Shown here one piece after another: positions 27,840 to 36,738 of a stretch of DNA of 64,000 bases. The translations under genes and the position numbers were made by a program. The DNA is from Mycobacterium sp. ITM-2016-00316 (GTDB lineage: Bacteria; Actinomycetota; Actinomycetes; Mycobacteriales; Mycobacteriaceae), in contig NZ_CP134398.1 of assembly GCF_002968335.2 (NCBI RefSeq), forward strand, positions 2,418,001-2,482,000. The letters run 5' to 3'. The notes below the pieces were generated by a model. That model worked only from the letters and a program-made list of their open reading frames with translations, did not search any database and was not told the origin of the DNA. The stretch's first letter is position 1. Every line of letters begins with the position of its first letter.

Positions 27840-28537
27840 TTCTCCAGCAGGGCGGCGACACAGGCCGCGCCCAGCCGGGCGGGGTCGGCGCCCATCTCCT
27901 CGAGCGTCAGCGTGTGCAGTACCGCATGCTGGGCCGCTGCCGCCCACTCGACCGCGACGTCGGCGGGGTGCACGGGATCGTCCACGGCGGCCGCCAGGCC
28001 CATCGGTACCGTCAGCGCCCTCAGTTCCTCGACCGTCGGTGCCACATAGGCGGCCGCTTCGGCCATGGCATCGGGCAGTGCGGGCCACTGGGCCAGCCAG
28101 GACCGGGTCAACTCGGCGGCCAGCCACGGCGGGCTGCCGGCCTGCATCGCGGCGACGGTGGCGGTCAGCCCTTCCTCGCGCAGCTGCTGGGCCGAATGGC
28201 GGGCGGTCAGCGCGGCGGGCGCGTCGCCGGGCGCACCGGACCAGGCGGGCAGCGCCGCCAGTACTGCCACGGTCCTGCTGGGATGCTTCAGCGCCCAGGC
28301 GGTGGCCACCGCGGCGCCGATGGACACCCCGCCGACGGCGATCGGCGCGCCGCTGCGCGCGGCCTCGTCCAGGGCGGCGAGGTATCCGGCGATCAGCCTG
28401 GACGGTTCGGGCGCCGGTGTGACGACGATCGCACCGACGTCGTGCAACGCTGCGGAAAAGGCCCGGTAGACATAGTCGTCATCGGAGCCGGTCCCGGCCA
28501 ACAGAACCGTTGTCACACCACGCAAGTTGACGGCCAT
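27836..28537 (-). CDS. Alpha/beta hydrolase-fold protein (Rv2695-like)
   Basis: 233 residues. N-terminal strand and loop TTVLLAGTGSDDDYVYRAF and nucleophile elbow GGVSIGAAVA (GxSxG) identify the fold; the acid is likely in AVDDPVHPADVA and the His near AAAQHAVLHTL. No signal peptide. The substrate is unknown. Divergent from the OB-fold gene; the intervening 120 bases hold no obvious palindrome. Confidence 0.83.
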   Translation of the reverse strand: MAVNLRGVTTVLLAGTGSDDDYVYRAFSAALHDVGAIVVTPAPEPSRLIAGYLAALDEAARSGAPIAVGGVSIGAAVATAWALKHPSRTVAVLAALPAWSGAPGDAPAALTARHSAQQLREEGLTATVAAMQAGSPPWLAAELTRSWLAQWPALPDAMAEAAAYVAPTVEELRALTVPMGLAAAVDDPVHPADVAVEWAAAAQHAVLHTLTLEEMGADPARLGAACVAALLEN

Positions 28538-28657
28538 CACACGATGGTGACAGTTCCGCAGCGTTGCCCGCGCGCGACGTGGCGAATCGGAACCAACAGG
28601 TCTACGGTGGCGTTGGTCAGGTAGTGGATCCACGACGGATTCGCGGCAGGGAGAGGT

Positions 28658-29029
28658 ATGGCTACGGCCGAAGGGTATCTGCGTCGGCTCACCCGCCGAC
28701 TGACGGAAGACCCCGAGCAAGTCGACGTCGATCAGCTCAGCGATGAGGCCGCCGGCACCGGCGCGCAAAAGGCCATCGACTGTCAGCGCGGCCAGGAAGT
28801 CACCATGGTCGGCACGCTGCGCAGCGTCGAGTGCAACGGCAAGGGCTGCGCCGGTGGCGTCAAGGCCGAATTGTTCGACGGCACCGATTCAGTGACCCTG
28901 GTGTGGCTGGGACAGCGCCGCATCGCGGGTATCGAGTCCGGTCTGACACTGCGTGTGCGCGGCCGCCTCGGCCAACTCGACAACGGCACCAAGGCCATCT
29001 ACAACCCGCTCTACGAGATTCAGAAGTGA
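28658..29029 (+). CDS. OB-fold nucleic acid binding-like protein (Rv2694c-like)
   Basis: 123 residues. A short helical N-terminus precedes an OB-type barrel (about 45-120) with TMVGTLRSVECNGKGCAGGV, ELFDGTDSVTLVWLGQRRIA and LRVRGRLGQL. Such domains resemble the RecG wedge or tRNA-binding OB folds; single-strand binding is inferred. ATG follows GGGAGAGG. The stop overlaps the next GTG (GTGA), so it is translationally coupled to the DUF3159 gene. Confidence 0.85.
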   Translation: MATAEGYLRRLTRRLTEDPEQVDVDQLSDEAAGTGAQKAIDCQRGQEVTMVGTLRSVECNGKGCAGGVKAELFDGTDSVTLVWLGQRRIAGIESGLTLRVRGRLGQLDNGTKAIYNPLYEIQK

Positions 29030-29703
29030 CGGAGCAGAACTCCGAGCAATCCACCGCCGACGCCGCCGCCGAGGAGCCGCCCAAGAAGGGCGCCCAGGCC
29101 GTTCTGGAGCAGATGGGCGGCATCAGTGGCCTGATCTACTCCTCTCTTCCGGTGTTGGTGTTCGTGCCGGTGTCGACCAACTTCGGCTTGATGCCCGCGA
29201 TCTACGCCGCCCTCGGGGTGGCGGCGCTCGTCCTGGTGTGGCGGCTGATCCGCAAGGAGTCCTTGCAGCCGGCCGTGTCCGGATTCATGGGCGTCGGCAT
29301 CAGTGCGCTCATTGCCTACCTGGTCGGCGAGTCCAAAGGCTATTTCCTGCTGGGCATCTGGTCGTCGCTGGTGTGGGCCTCGGTGTTCGCGCTCTCGGTG
29401 CTGATCCGGCGTCCCGTGGTGGGCTACATCTGGGGTTGGGTCAACAACCACGACCGCGACTGGCGGAAGGTGCGCCGGGCGGTTCTCGCCTTCGATATCG
29501 CGACACTGACCTGGGTGGCGGTCTTCGCATCCCGTTTCCTGGTCCAGCACTACCTCTATGACGCCGACGAGACCGGTCTGCTCGGGGTCGCCCGGATCGC
29601 CATGGGCTGGCCGTTGACCGGGGTGGCGGCCGTCATCACCTACTTCGCCATCAAGGTCGCGCAGCGGGCACTACACGCCCACGAGCCCGCTCAGCGCGCC
29701 TGA
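29026..29703 (+). CDS. DUF3159 membrane protein (Rv2693c-like)
   Basis: 225-residue integral membrane protein, function unknown. A charged N-terminal tail (EEPPKKGAQAVLEQMGG) leads to five or six helices (near 38-55, 58-75, 84-102, 108-128, 160-180 and 193-215). GTG overlaps the stop of the OB-fold gene. Its 3' end overlaps ceoC on the other strand by 13 bases. Confidence 0.87.
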   Translation: MTEQNSEQSTADAAAEEPPKKGAQAVLEQMGGISGLIYSSLPVLVFVPVSTNFGLMPAIYAALGVAALVLVWRLIRKESLQPAVSGFMGVGISALIAYLVGESKGYFLLGIWSSLVWASVFALSVLIRRPVVGYIWGWVNNHDRDWRKVRRAVLAFDIATLTWVAVFASRFLVQHYLYDADETGLLGVARIAMGWPLTGVAAVITYFAIKVAQRALHAHEPAQRA

Positions 29704-30356
29704 GGATGCAGCAGCAGCACGCGTAGTTCGTCCTCGGCGTCGGCGGTGGCCACGAACACCAACTCGTCGCCACCCTCCAGCGGCTCGTCGGCCTCCGGCA
29801 CGATCACCCGCGGGCCGCGCAGAATCGTCACCAGGGACGCGTCACGCGGCAGATTGAGCCGCTTGACGGCCTTGCCACCCCACGGGGTGTCGTCGGGCAG
29901 GGTGATCTCGACCAGGTTGGCCTGGCCCTTCCGGAAGCTCAGCAGCCGCACCAGGTCACCCACCGCGACGGCCTCCTCGACCAGCGAGGCCAACATGCGC
30001 GGTGTGGACACCGCCACGTCGACGCCCCAGTTCTCGTCGAAGAGCCACTCGTTACGCGGGTCGTTGACCCGTGCGACCACCCGGGGCACCGCGAACTCGG
30101 TTTTGGCCAGCAGGCTGAGCACCACATTGGCTTTGTCGTCGCCGGTGGCGGCGATCACCACGTCGAACTCCTGCAACCGCACCGATTCCAGCAGGCTGAT
30201 CTCGCAGGCGTCGCCGAGGCGCCAGTGCGCTGCCGGGATGTCGTCGGCGTCGATGTGTGCGGGATCACGCTCCAGCAGCGTGACGTCGTGGCTTGCGACG
30301 AGTTCGCGGGCGATGGAACGGCCCACTGCGCCGGCTCCGGCGATGGCGACTTTCAT
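29691..30356 (-). CDS. ceoC: CeoC, TrkA-type K+ uptake regulator
   Basis: Cytosolic RCK subunit of 221 residues that gates a K+ transporter. N-terminal NAD-binding Rossmann domain (MKVAIAGAGAVGRSIAREL) and C-terminal TrkA_C domain (about 140-220, LVEITLPDDTPWGGKAV). Partner of ceoB, whose stop overlaps this ATG by one base, so the two subunits are co-translated. No membrane Trk subunit is adjacent; the APC permease is divergent next door. Confidence 0.94.
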   Translation of the reverse strand: MKVAIAGAGAVGRSIARELVASHDVTLLERDPAHIDADDIPAAHWRLGDACEISLLESVRLQEFDVVIAATGDDKANVVLSLLAKTEFAVPRVVARVNDPRNEWLFDENWGVDVAVSTPRMLASLVEEAVAVGDLVRLLSFRKGQANLVEITLPDDTPWGGKAVKRLNLPRDASLVTILRGPRVIVPEADEPLEGGDELVFVATADAEDELRVLLLHPQAR

Positions 30357-31027
30357 CAGCGATCGTTGTCCTCGCTCGGCGGCAGGGCCGACATCGCCAG
30401 TGCCTCGCCGATGTGCCCGGAGATGGCGGCGAGGAACACGTGGTCACCCGCCTGGATGACGGTCTTGTTGTCGGGTAGCAGTCCGGTGCCCAGGCGCAGC
30501 ATGAACGCGACGCGGCCTCCGGTGGCGGCTTCCAGTTCGGTCACCGCGTGGCCGGCCCAGTCCTCGTGCAGCGGCAGTTCGGCCACTCCGACGTTGCCGG
30601 ACGGATCCCGCCACTTGGTGGTCTCGGATTCCCGGGTGAGCACGTTGAGCAGGCGGTCGGTGGTCCACGGCACGGTGGCCACCGTCGGGATGCCCAGACG
30701 TTCGTAGACCGCGGCACGTTTGGCGTCGTAGATACGCGCGACGACGCGTTCGACGCCGAACGTCTCGCGCGCCACCCGGGCGGAGATGATGTTCGAGTTG
30801 TCGCCGGAGGACACCGCGGCGAAGGCTCCGGCGTCCTGAATCCCGGCGCGCAGGAGCACATCCCGGTCGAAACCCATGCCGAGCACCCGCTCACCGGGGA
30901 ACTCGGGGGACAGCCGGTTGAACGCCGTCGCATCCCGGTCGATGACGGCCACCTCATGGCCGATCCTGGCCAAGCCGTCCGCCAGCGATGCGCCGACCCG
31001 GCCGCACCCCATCACCACTACCCGCAC
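30356..31027 (-). CDS. ceoB: CeoB, TrkA-type K+ uptake regulator
   Basis: 223-residue RCK protein with Rossmann motif MRVVVMGCGRVGASLADGL, conserved AVSSGDNSNIISARVARE and YDAKRAAVYERLGIPT, and a TrkA_C domain from about 135. GTG 31027 reproduces the M. tuberculosis CeoB start. It heads the ceoB-ceoC pair and is divergent from the APC permease gene across 111 bases, suggesting linked expression. Confidence 0.95.
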   Translation of the reverse strand: MRVVVMGCGRVGASLADGLARIGHEVAVIDRDATAFNRLSPEFPGERVLGMGFDRDVLLRAGIQDAGAFAAVSSGDNSNIISARVARETFGVERVVARIYDAKRAAVYERLGIPTVATVPWTTDRLLNVLTRESETTKWRDPSGNVGVAELPLHEDWAGHAVTELEAATGGRVAFMLRLGTGLLPDNKTVIQAGDHVFLAAISGHIGEALAMSALPPSEDNDR

Positions 31028-31138
31028 CCTCGGTCCTCTCTGGCCGCTGCCCAGGAATACCGCAACATCGAACACGCCGTTGATTCAGCGCACCCGGAAC
31101 GCTACAGCCAAACCCGGGTGCGCCTACTCTTGGCACTC

Positions 31139-33133
31139 GTGTCCAAGCTATCGACCGCCACGCGCAGGCTGGTCCTGGGGAGACCGTTCCGCAGCGACAA
31201 GCTCGGTCACACGCTTCTTCCCAAGCGGATCGCCTTGCCGGTCTTCGCCTCCGATGCCTTGTCGTCGACCGCCTATGCACCCGAGGAGATCTTCCTGGTG
31301 CTCTCGGTGGCCGGACTGTCGGCGTACTCGTTTGCGCCGTGGATCGGCCTGGCAGTGGCCGCCGTCATGCTGATCGTGATCGCCAGCTACCGCCAGAACG
31401 TGCACGCCTACCCATCGGGTGGTGGCGACTACGAGGTGGTGACCACCAATCTCGGCCCGACGCCGGGCCTTACGGTGGCCAGCGCGCTGCTGGTGGACTA
31501 TGTGCTGACGGTGGCGGTGTCGATGTCCTCGGCGATGGCCAACATCGGATCGGCGGTACCGTTCATCGCCCAGCACAAGGTGTGGTTCGCGGTGGTGGCG
31601 ATCTTGGTGCTGGCCTCGCTGAATCTGCGCGGCATCCGGGAGTCGGGCACGGCCTTCGCGATCCCCACCTATGCCTTCATGGTCGGCATGATCGTCATGC
31701 TGGCGTGGGGGTTCTTCCAGATCTTCGTGCTGGACCACGAGCTGAAGGCCGAATCAGCGGATTTCGAGGTGCGCTCCGAGCACGGTGAGATCCTCGGGTT
31801 CGCGTTGGTGTTCCTGGTGGCGCGGGCCTTCTCCTCGGGGTCTGCGGCCCTGACGGGTGTGGAGGCCATCAGCAACGGTGTGCCGGCCTTCCGGAAACCC
31901 AAGTCGCGTAACGCCGCCACCACCTTGCTGCTGCTCGGTGGGATCGCGACCACGCTGTTCATGGGGATCATTCTGCTGGCCAAGGAAACCGGCGTGAAGA
32001 TGGCCGAGCGGCCCGACGAGCAGCTGGTGGGGGCCCCGGAGGGCTACCACCAGCGGACACTGATCGCGCAATTGGCCGATGCGGTGTTCCACGATTTCCC
32101 GGTCGGGTTGTTCCTCATCGCGCTGGTGACCGCGCTGATCCTGGTGCTGGCGGCCAATACCGCGTTCAACGGTTTCCCGGTGCTCGGATCGATTCTGGCG
32201 CAGGATCGCTATCTGCCTCGGCAGTTGCACACCCGCGGTGATCGGCTGGCATTCTCCAACGGCATCCTGTTCCTGGCGTTCGCCGCGGTCGCCTTCGTGG
32301 TCGCCTTCCAGGCCGAGACCACGGCGCTGATCCAGCTCTACATCGTCGGGGTGTTCGTGTCGTTCACGCTCAGCCAGCTCGGCATGGTGCGGCACTGGAC
32401 CCGCTTCCTGAAGATCGAGACCGACCCTGCGACCCGACGCACGATGATGCGCTCGCGGGTGATCAACGCGATCGGGTGCGTGTGTACCGGCACGGTCCTG
32501 CTGGTGGTGGTGGTCACGAAGTTCCTGGCGGGCGCCTGGATCGCGATCGTGGCGATGGCGGTGCTGTTCGTGATCATGAAACTGATCCGCAAGCATTACG
32601 ACACGGTGGCCCGGGAGCTCGACGAGCAGGAGGCCAACCTGGAAGACGTCGTGCTGCCCAGCCGCAACCACGCGGTGGTACTGGTGTCCAAGCTGCATCT
32701 GCCGACCCGCCGGGCGCTGGCCTATGCGCGGGCGACCCGCCCGGACGTGCTCGAGGCGATCACGGTCAGCGTCGACGACGCCGAGACCCGCGAGCTCGTG
32801 CACACCTGGGAGGAGAGCGATGTCAGCACACCGCTGAAGGTCATTGCCTCGCCCTACCGCGAGATCACCCGGCCCGTACTGGATTACGTCAAGCGGGTCA
32901 CCAAGGAATCGCCGCGCACCGTGGTCACGGTGTTCATCCCGGAGTACGTGGTCGGCCATTGGTGGGAGCAGGTGCTGCACAACCAGAGCGCGCTGCGGTT
33001 GAAGGGCAGACTGCTCTTCGAGCCGAACGTCATGGTGACTTCGGTACCCTGGCAGCTCAACTCGTCGGAGCGGCTCAAGACACTGGAGCCGCAGTCCGCG
33101 CCCGGCGATGCACGAAGAGGATTTCTTGATTGA
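31139..33133 (+). CDS. APC-superfamily permease (Rv2690c-like)
   Basis: 664-residue transporter. About twelve membrane helices span residues 30-480, with the APC start FASDALSSTAYAPEEIFLVL, YRQNVHAYPSGGGDYEVV, and ARAFSSGSAALTGVEAISNG (conserved unwound helix). The C-terminal 170 residues are soluble (VVLVSKLHLPTRRALAYAR), resembling the UspA-like tail of KUP-type K+ importers. Position beside ceoB/ceoC makes a K+ substrate an attractive inference, not a proof. GTG lies eight bases after a TACTCT -10. Ends in a TTGA overlap with the methyltransferase gene. Confidence 0.87.
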   Translation: MSKLSTATRRLVLGRPFRSDKLGHTLLPKRIALPVFASDALSSTAYAPEEIFLVLSVAGLSAYSFAPWIGLAVAAVMLIVIASYRQNVHAYPSGGGDYEVVTTNLGPTPGLTVASALLVDYVLTVAVSMSSAMANIGSAVPFIAQHKVWFAVVAILVLASLNLRGIRESGTAFAIPTYAFMVGMIVMLAWGFFQIFVLDHELKAESADFEVRSEHGEILGFALVFLVARAFSSGSAALTGVEAISNGVPAFRKPKSRNAATTLLLLGGIATTLFMGIILLAKETGVKMAERPDEQLVGAPEGYHQRTLIAQLADAVFHDFPVGLFLIALVTALILVLAANTAFNGFPVLGSILAQDRYLPRQLHTRGDRLAFSNGILFLAFAAVAFVVAFQAETTALIQLYIVGVFVSFTLSQLGMVRHWTRFLKIETDPATRRTMMRSRVINAIGCVCTGTVLLVVVVTKFLAGAWIAIVAMAVLFVIMKLIRKHYDTVARELDEQEANLEDVVLPSRNHAVVLVSKLHLPTRRALAYARATRPDVLEAITVSVDDAETRELVHTWEESDVSTPLKVIASPYREITRPVLDYVKRVTKESPRTVVTVFIPEYVVGHWWEQVLHNQSALRLKGRLLFEPNVMVTSVPWQLNSSERLKTLEPQSAPGDARRGFLD

Positions 33134-34326
33134 CCGCACCCGAGGCTGACCTGATCCTGACCACAGGGCCGGCCGCCAATGGCGGTAGTTGCGTGGCACG
33201 CCACGACGGCCGTGTCGTCTTCGTGCGCTACGCGCTACCCGATGAGGTGGTGCGGGTACGGGTGGTCTCCGAACGTGGATCGTATTGGCATGCCGACGTT
33301 GTCGAGGTGATCGAGCCGTCACCGGACCGGATCGACTCGCTGTGCACCATTGCCGGACGCGACGGTGCAGGGTGCTGTGATCTGGCATTCGCCGAACCCG
33401 CCGCCGCGCGTCGGCTCAAGGGGGCGGTGGTCGCCAATCAGCTGGAGCGACTCGGCGGCCACGAATGGTCAGGTGTGGCCGAGGAAGTCGGCGAGGGTGG
33501 GGCGACGGGCTGGCGCACCCGGGTGCGCCTGGACGTCTCGGACGCCGGCCGGGCGGGCTTCCACCGCTACCACAGCGCCGAATTGGCCGATGATCTGAAC
33601 TGTGCGCAGCTGCCCGACGGGATGCTCGACGGCCTGGATGGGCCCCGGTGGCCGCCGGGGGCGCAACTCCACGTGGCGCTCGATGATGCCGGGCGCCGGC
33701 ATGTGGTGCAGGCCGGCCCGCGTAACGGCGGGCGCAAGGCGAGCACGCAGGTCGTCGAGGGTGATTATGAGGCGGTGCAGGAGATCGGCGGGCGGCAGTG
33801 GCGGATCCCGGTCACCGCGTTCTGGCAGGCGCACCGTGACGCGCCCCGCGTCTACAGCGCACTGGTGAGTGAGGCGGCGGATGTGCAGCCCGGCATGACC
33901 GCATGGGATCTCTACGGCGGGGCAGGCGTTTTCGCTGCCGTGCTGGCCGAGGTGGTGGGGCCGACCGGGCGGGTGCTCACCGTCGACACCTCACGTGGCG
34001 CGGCCCGGTCCGCGCGGACGGCGCTTGCCGACCTGCCGCAGGTGTCGGTGGTGACGGATTCGGTGCGTCGCGCATTGTCGGCGGAGAAGGGCCGGGCCGA
34101 TGTGGTGGTGCTGGATCCACCGCGTGCCGGCGCGGGCCGGGAGGTCATCGAACAGCTGGCCGCAGCCGAGGTGCCGCGCATCATCCATATCGGCTGTGAG
34201 GCAGCATCATTCGCCCGTGACGTGGGGGAGTATCGGCGGCAGGGGTACACCGTGGAGCAGTTGCGGGTGTTCGATTCGTTCCCGCTCACCCACCACGTGG
34301 AATGTGTGGCGGTGCTCAGCCGGTAA
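33130..34326 (+). CDS. TRAM-domain class I RNA methyltransferase (Rv2689c-like)
   Basis: TrmA/RumA-family m5U methyltransferase of 398 residues acting on tRNA or rRNA. TRAM domain at about 8-60, a Cys-rich patch (LCTIAGRDGAGCCDL) where relatives hold a 4Fe-4S cluster, SAM motif WDLYGGAGVFAAVLAE, VVLDPPRAGAGREV and the region of the catalytic Cys (HIGCEAASFARD), here GCEAA rather than the usual SCNPA. TTG start overlaps the permease stop and has GAGGA upstream. Which uridine it methylates is unknown. Confidence 0.88.
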   Translation: MTAPEADLILTTGPAANGGSCVARHDGRVVFVRYALPDEVVRVRVVSERGSYWHADVVEVIEPSPDRIDSLCTIAGRDGAGCCDLAFAEPAAARRLKGAVVANQLERLGGHEWSGVAEEVGEGGATGWRTRVRLDVSDAGRAGFHRYHSAELADDLNCAQLPDGMLDGLDGPRWPPGAQLHVALDDAGRRHVVQAGPRNGGRKASTQVVEGDYEAVQEIGGRQWRIPVTAFWQAHRDAPRVYSALVSEAADVQPGMTAWDLYGGAGVFAAVLAEVVGPTGRVLTVDTSRGAARSARTALADLPQVSVVTDSVRRALSAEKGRADVVVLDPPRAGAGREVIEQLAAAEVPRIIHIGCEAASFARDVGEYRRQGYTVEQLRVFDSFPLTHHVECVAVLSR

Positions 34327-35592
34327 TCAGGCCGCGCGGTGGACGGTGACGAGGTGTACGTCACGGGTCAGGATGCGCAGACCGCCGGCGATCGGTGGCG
34401 CGGTCGATCGGTAGGTGGCCCCGGTGGGGGTGGTGTGCTCGGCCACGTGTCTGCCACCCGGATCGAACAGGGTGCGCACCGTCCAGCCCGGCTGTTCCTT
34501 GACGTGATTGCACCGTTCGCACGAGCCTCGACCGTTCAATGCGTTCGTTCGGCCGCCCCGTACATGCGGCTCGGCATGATCGATATGGCGAATCGGCGCA
34601 TCGCAGTACGGGGTTCGGCAGGTGTGGTCGCGCAGCCGGATGAACTGTGCCAGACCGTTCGGGAACGCCCGGGCGCGAGAGTCCATCGCCACCAGCGCGC
34701 CGCTCTCCGGGGCGGCGTACAGCCGGCGCAGCTCGACCCAGCCCTGTGCGTCGATGGCATCGGTGATCATCCTGCGGGCCACCGCCGCCGGAATCGGCTC
34801 GTAGTCCTGGACTGCGGCGGCGTCGTCACCGTTGGCCAGGAGGGCTTCGTCGGAGAGCACCATGTTGACCGTCATCGGCACCGGGACGTCGGCCGGGCGT
34901 CCGGTGACGCGCTCGACCAAGGTGTCGGCCATGGTCTGCCCGCGCGAGCGGCCGTCGGGAGTGGTGTCGGCGGCGTGTTTCAGGCTGGCGTAGCACGAGA
35001 CTCCCTGCGCCATCGGCAGCAGCGCAGTCAGGTACAGCATGTTGTCCGGTGCCGGGCGGGTGGTCACGTTGCGTTCCTCGGGCGCCTTGGCGGCCCGATC
35101 GACGACGGCGTGCGGATCGAGTTCGTAGGCGATTGCTTTGGCCTTCGCGGTGATCCGTTTGTTGCCCAGCCCGTCGAGTGCGGCCGGATCGCCGCACATC
35201 CGATGATCGAGCCGACGACGATCCTCGACCGTCAGGCACGCCGACTCCCGCACGATGATGGTGGCTCGCCATTCCGAGAGCACTCCCGCCTCCAAAGCGG
35301 CCAACGTGCAGGGCATTTCATGGACCAATGCCTTGGCAAACCCGAGGTGTTGATCGCCCTTTGTGGTCGAATCCCGGCGCGCGAGCGCAATCTCCGAGGA
35401 AAGGCCGCGCCCGCGCCGCTGGGCCGGAACGCCGGCCCGCGCTTCGAGCTGGCGGCGGATGGCGTCCCATTCTGCAGCGCTGCGCGCCTGCTCGGCAGCG
35501 GCGGCGGACTTGTGTCGTTCCAGGTCGGCGATACGATCCCGCAGCTCCGCTTCGCGGGCCTGCAGCTCGTCGGTCGCCGACTGTTCGAACAT
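34327..35592 (-). CDS. 13E12-repeat family DUF222/HNH endonuclease
   Basis: 421 residues. N-terminal coiled coil (about 5-50, LQAREAELRDRIADLERHKS), central DUF222, and C-terminal HNH nuclease with RDHTCRTPYCDAPIRHIDH, HVRGGRTNALNGRGSC and CERCNHVKE: the His, Asn, His and zinc Cys residues look intact. Many copies occur in mycobacterial genomes and several in M. tuberculosis belong to the SOS regulon; the biological role is unresolved. The start codon lies within a perfect SOS box and seven bases from a -10. No inverted repeats or target duplications were seen around it. It occupies a site where M. tuberculosis carries an ABC transporter. Confidence 0.9.
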   Translation of the reverse strand: MFEQSATDELQAREAELRDRIADLERHKSAAAAEQARSAAEWDAIRRQLEARAGVPAQRRGRGLSSEIALARRDSTTKGDQHLGFAKALVHEMPCTLAALEAGVLSEWRATIIVRESACLTVEDRRRLDHRMCGDPAALDGLGNKRITAKAKAIAYELDPHAVVDRAAKAPEERNVTTRPAPDNMLYLTALLPMAQGVSCYASLKHAADTTPDGRSRGQTMADTLVERVTGRPADVPVPMTVNMVLSDEALLANGDDAAAVQDYEPIPAAVARRMITDAIDAQGWVELRRLYAAPESGALVAMDSRARAFPNGLAQFIRLRDHTCRTPYCDAPIRHIDHAEPHVRGGRTNALNGRGSCERCNHVKEQPGWTVRTLFDPGGRHVAEHTTPTGATYRSTAPPIAGGLRILTRDVHLVTVHRAA

Positions 35593-35628
35593 GTGTTCGA
35601 TGGTACACGACCCGGACGGTGGTGTCGA
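35585..35628 (-). promoter_or_regulatory. HNH gene promoter with perfect SOS box
   Basis: Minus strand: TCGACA (35623-35628), 17 nt, TACCAT (35600-35605), then seven bases to the ATG. The LexA box TCGAAC-ATGT-GTTCGA (35585-35600) is an exact palindromic match and covers the likely start site and start codon. Bound LexA would fully occlude initiation. Confidence 0.88.
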
Positions 35629-36174
35629 TCAGTTCGGCGGAGTCGGCCACCACGTTGCGATCAGCCGCGACTCCCAGTCCTTCCGCACGTGCCCGGTGCG
35701 GGCGCGTTCGGCGATATAGGCGCCCACGATGGCGTCGATCAACATGTCGGGGTCCGTGCCAGGGCCGATATCCCCGTCGCTTTTCATCTCTTCGATCACT
35801 GTCACGAGCGGCGCGCGTTGCGCGACGAGGACTTCTCTGAAGAGTCTGCTGAACTCTGGGTCCTCCTCGGTCAGCAGGGAAGCGAACCCGCCGAAGCCGA
35901 TTCCATCGCCGACGGCGCCGACCGCCTGTCGAATGAGCCAGTGCAGCCGAGCATCGGCATCGGCTCGCGGTGGCGCCGGTGCCGTGGCGATCAACTGGGA
36001 CAACGCCGCCCGCAGCATGTCGCGACGATCACGGAAGCGGCGGTAGATCGTGGTCTTTGCGATCCCGGATTGTGACTGAACCGCCTGGACGGTGACCGAT
36101 CGCGGTCCGCTTGAGCGCAACAGTCGCAGGGCCGTGTCGGCGATGCGATCTCCGACGTCGGGGGCGGTCGTCAT
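35629..36174 (-). CDS. TetR-family regulator
   Basis: 181 residues. N-terminal helix-turn-helix (about 10-55, VTVQAVQSQSGIAKTTIYRR) and a helical ligand domain (TetR_C-like, LLTEEDPEFSRLFREVLVAQ). ATG 36174 follows a CATAAT -10 by six bases, so leaderless. Divergent from a small membrane protein gene across 69 bases packed with CGTAGCGC half-sites; autoregulation and control of that neighbour are inferred. The inducer is unknown. Confidence 0.9.
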   Translation of the reverse strand: MTTAPDVGDRIADTALRLLRSSGPRSVTVQAVQSQSGIAKTTIYRRFRDRRDMLRAALSQLIATAPAPPRADADARLHWLIRQAVGAVGDGIGFGGFASLLTEEDPEFSRLFREVLVAQRAPLVTVIEEMKSDGDIGPGTDPDMLIDAIVGAYIAERARTGHVRKDWESRLIATWWPTPPN

Positions 36175-36185
36175 GGCGCCATTAT

Positions 36186-36232
36186 GCGCTACGATCGACG
36201 TAGCGCTACGCTTCACGTAGCGTAGCGCTACG
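36186..36232. promoter_or_regulatory. Tandem TetR operators
   Basis: The 12-base palindrome CGTAGCGCTACG occurs twice (36199-36210 and 36221-36232). A third half-site, GCGCTACG (36186-36193), makes an inverted pair with 36199-36206, and another CGTAGCG half lies at 36216-36222. They sit between the divergent starts and overlap the tetR -10 region. Confidence 0.8.
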
Positions 36233-36243
36233 AAAGGATTGCA

Positions 36244-36567
36244 ATGAGGGTGATGAGAGGACCGTCAGGAACGACGGTCATTTATGTCGCGTATGTGTTC
36301 TTCCTCCTTGGCTTCGTCTCCCTGGGGCTGTTCGTGGCTGCCCTGGCATTCGGCAGTTCCCTGGTCGTGTGGGCAGGGATCGCGTTGGTGGGCACCTTCA
36401 CGCTCGCCGTCGCAGCGTTCCGCGCCGGTTCGAGCCGGGTCGAGAACATCTGGGCGGACAATGTGGTGTCCGGCGAAGTGGATCGCTACCTGTCCACGTA
36501 CAGACGCGGCGAGCTGACCGTCCCGCCCGCCGTCGACCACGCTGAGTCGACGCAGCGGGCCGCGTGA
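36244..36567 (+). CDS. Small two-helix membrane protein, TetR target
   Basis: 107 residues: two transmembrane helices (about 10-33 and 38-60, VIYVAYVFFLLGFVSLGLFV and WAGIALVGTFTLAVAAF), then a soluble tail. No recognised family. AAAGGA precedes the ATG. The operators immediately upstream make it the likely target of the divergent TetR protein. No other gene follows closely enough to be a certain operon member; nhaA starts 171 bases later. Confidence 0.72.
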   Translation: MRVMRGPSGTTVIYVAYVFFLLGFVSLGLFVAALAFGSSLVVWAGIALVGTFTLAVAAFRAGSSRVENIWADNVVSGEVDRYLSTYRRGELTVPPAVDHAESTQRAA

Positions 36568-36738
36568 CGGCAGGTCGTGCGCAGCAATCCGCCGGCACGC
36601 AGGCTGAGTTGGGCAACGGCCCGAGCTGCCGACGCCCCTGGACTCGTTCCGCATCAACTCCCACCCACCGGTAACCTGACACCCGGTGTGCCGGGAAGTC
36701 TGGTCGGCGTTCGCGCCACGCTGACCAAGGGAGAATCG

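Noticed and set aside
34327..35592. 13E12-type HNH gene as part of a transposon or prophage remnant
   Set aside because: No terminal repeats, target duplications, integrase or phage genes lie nearby.
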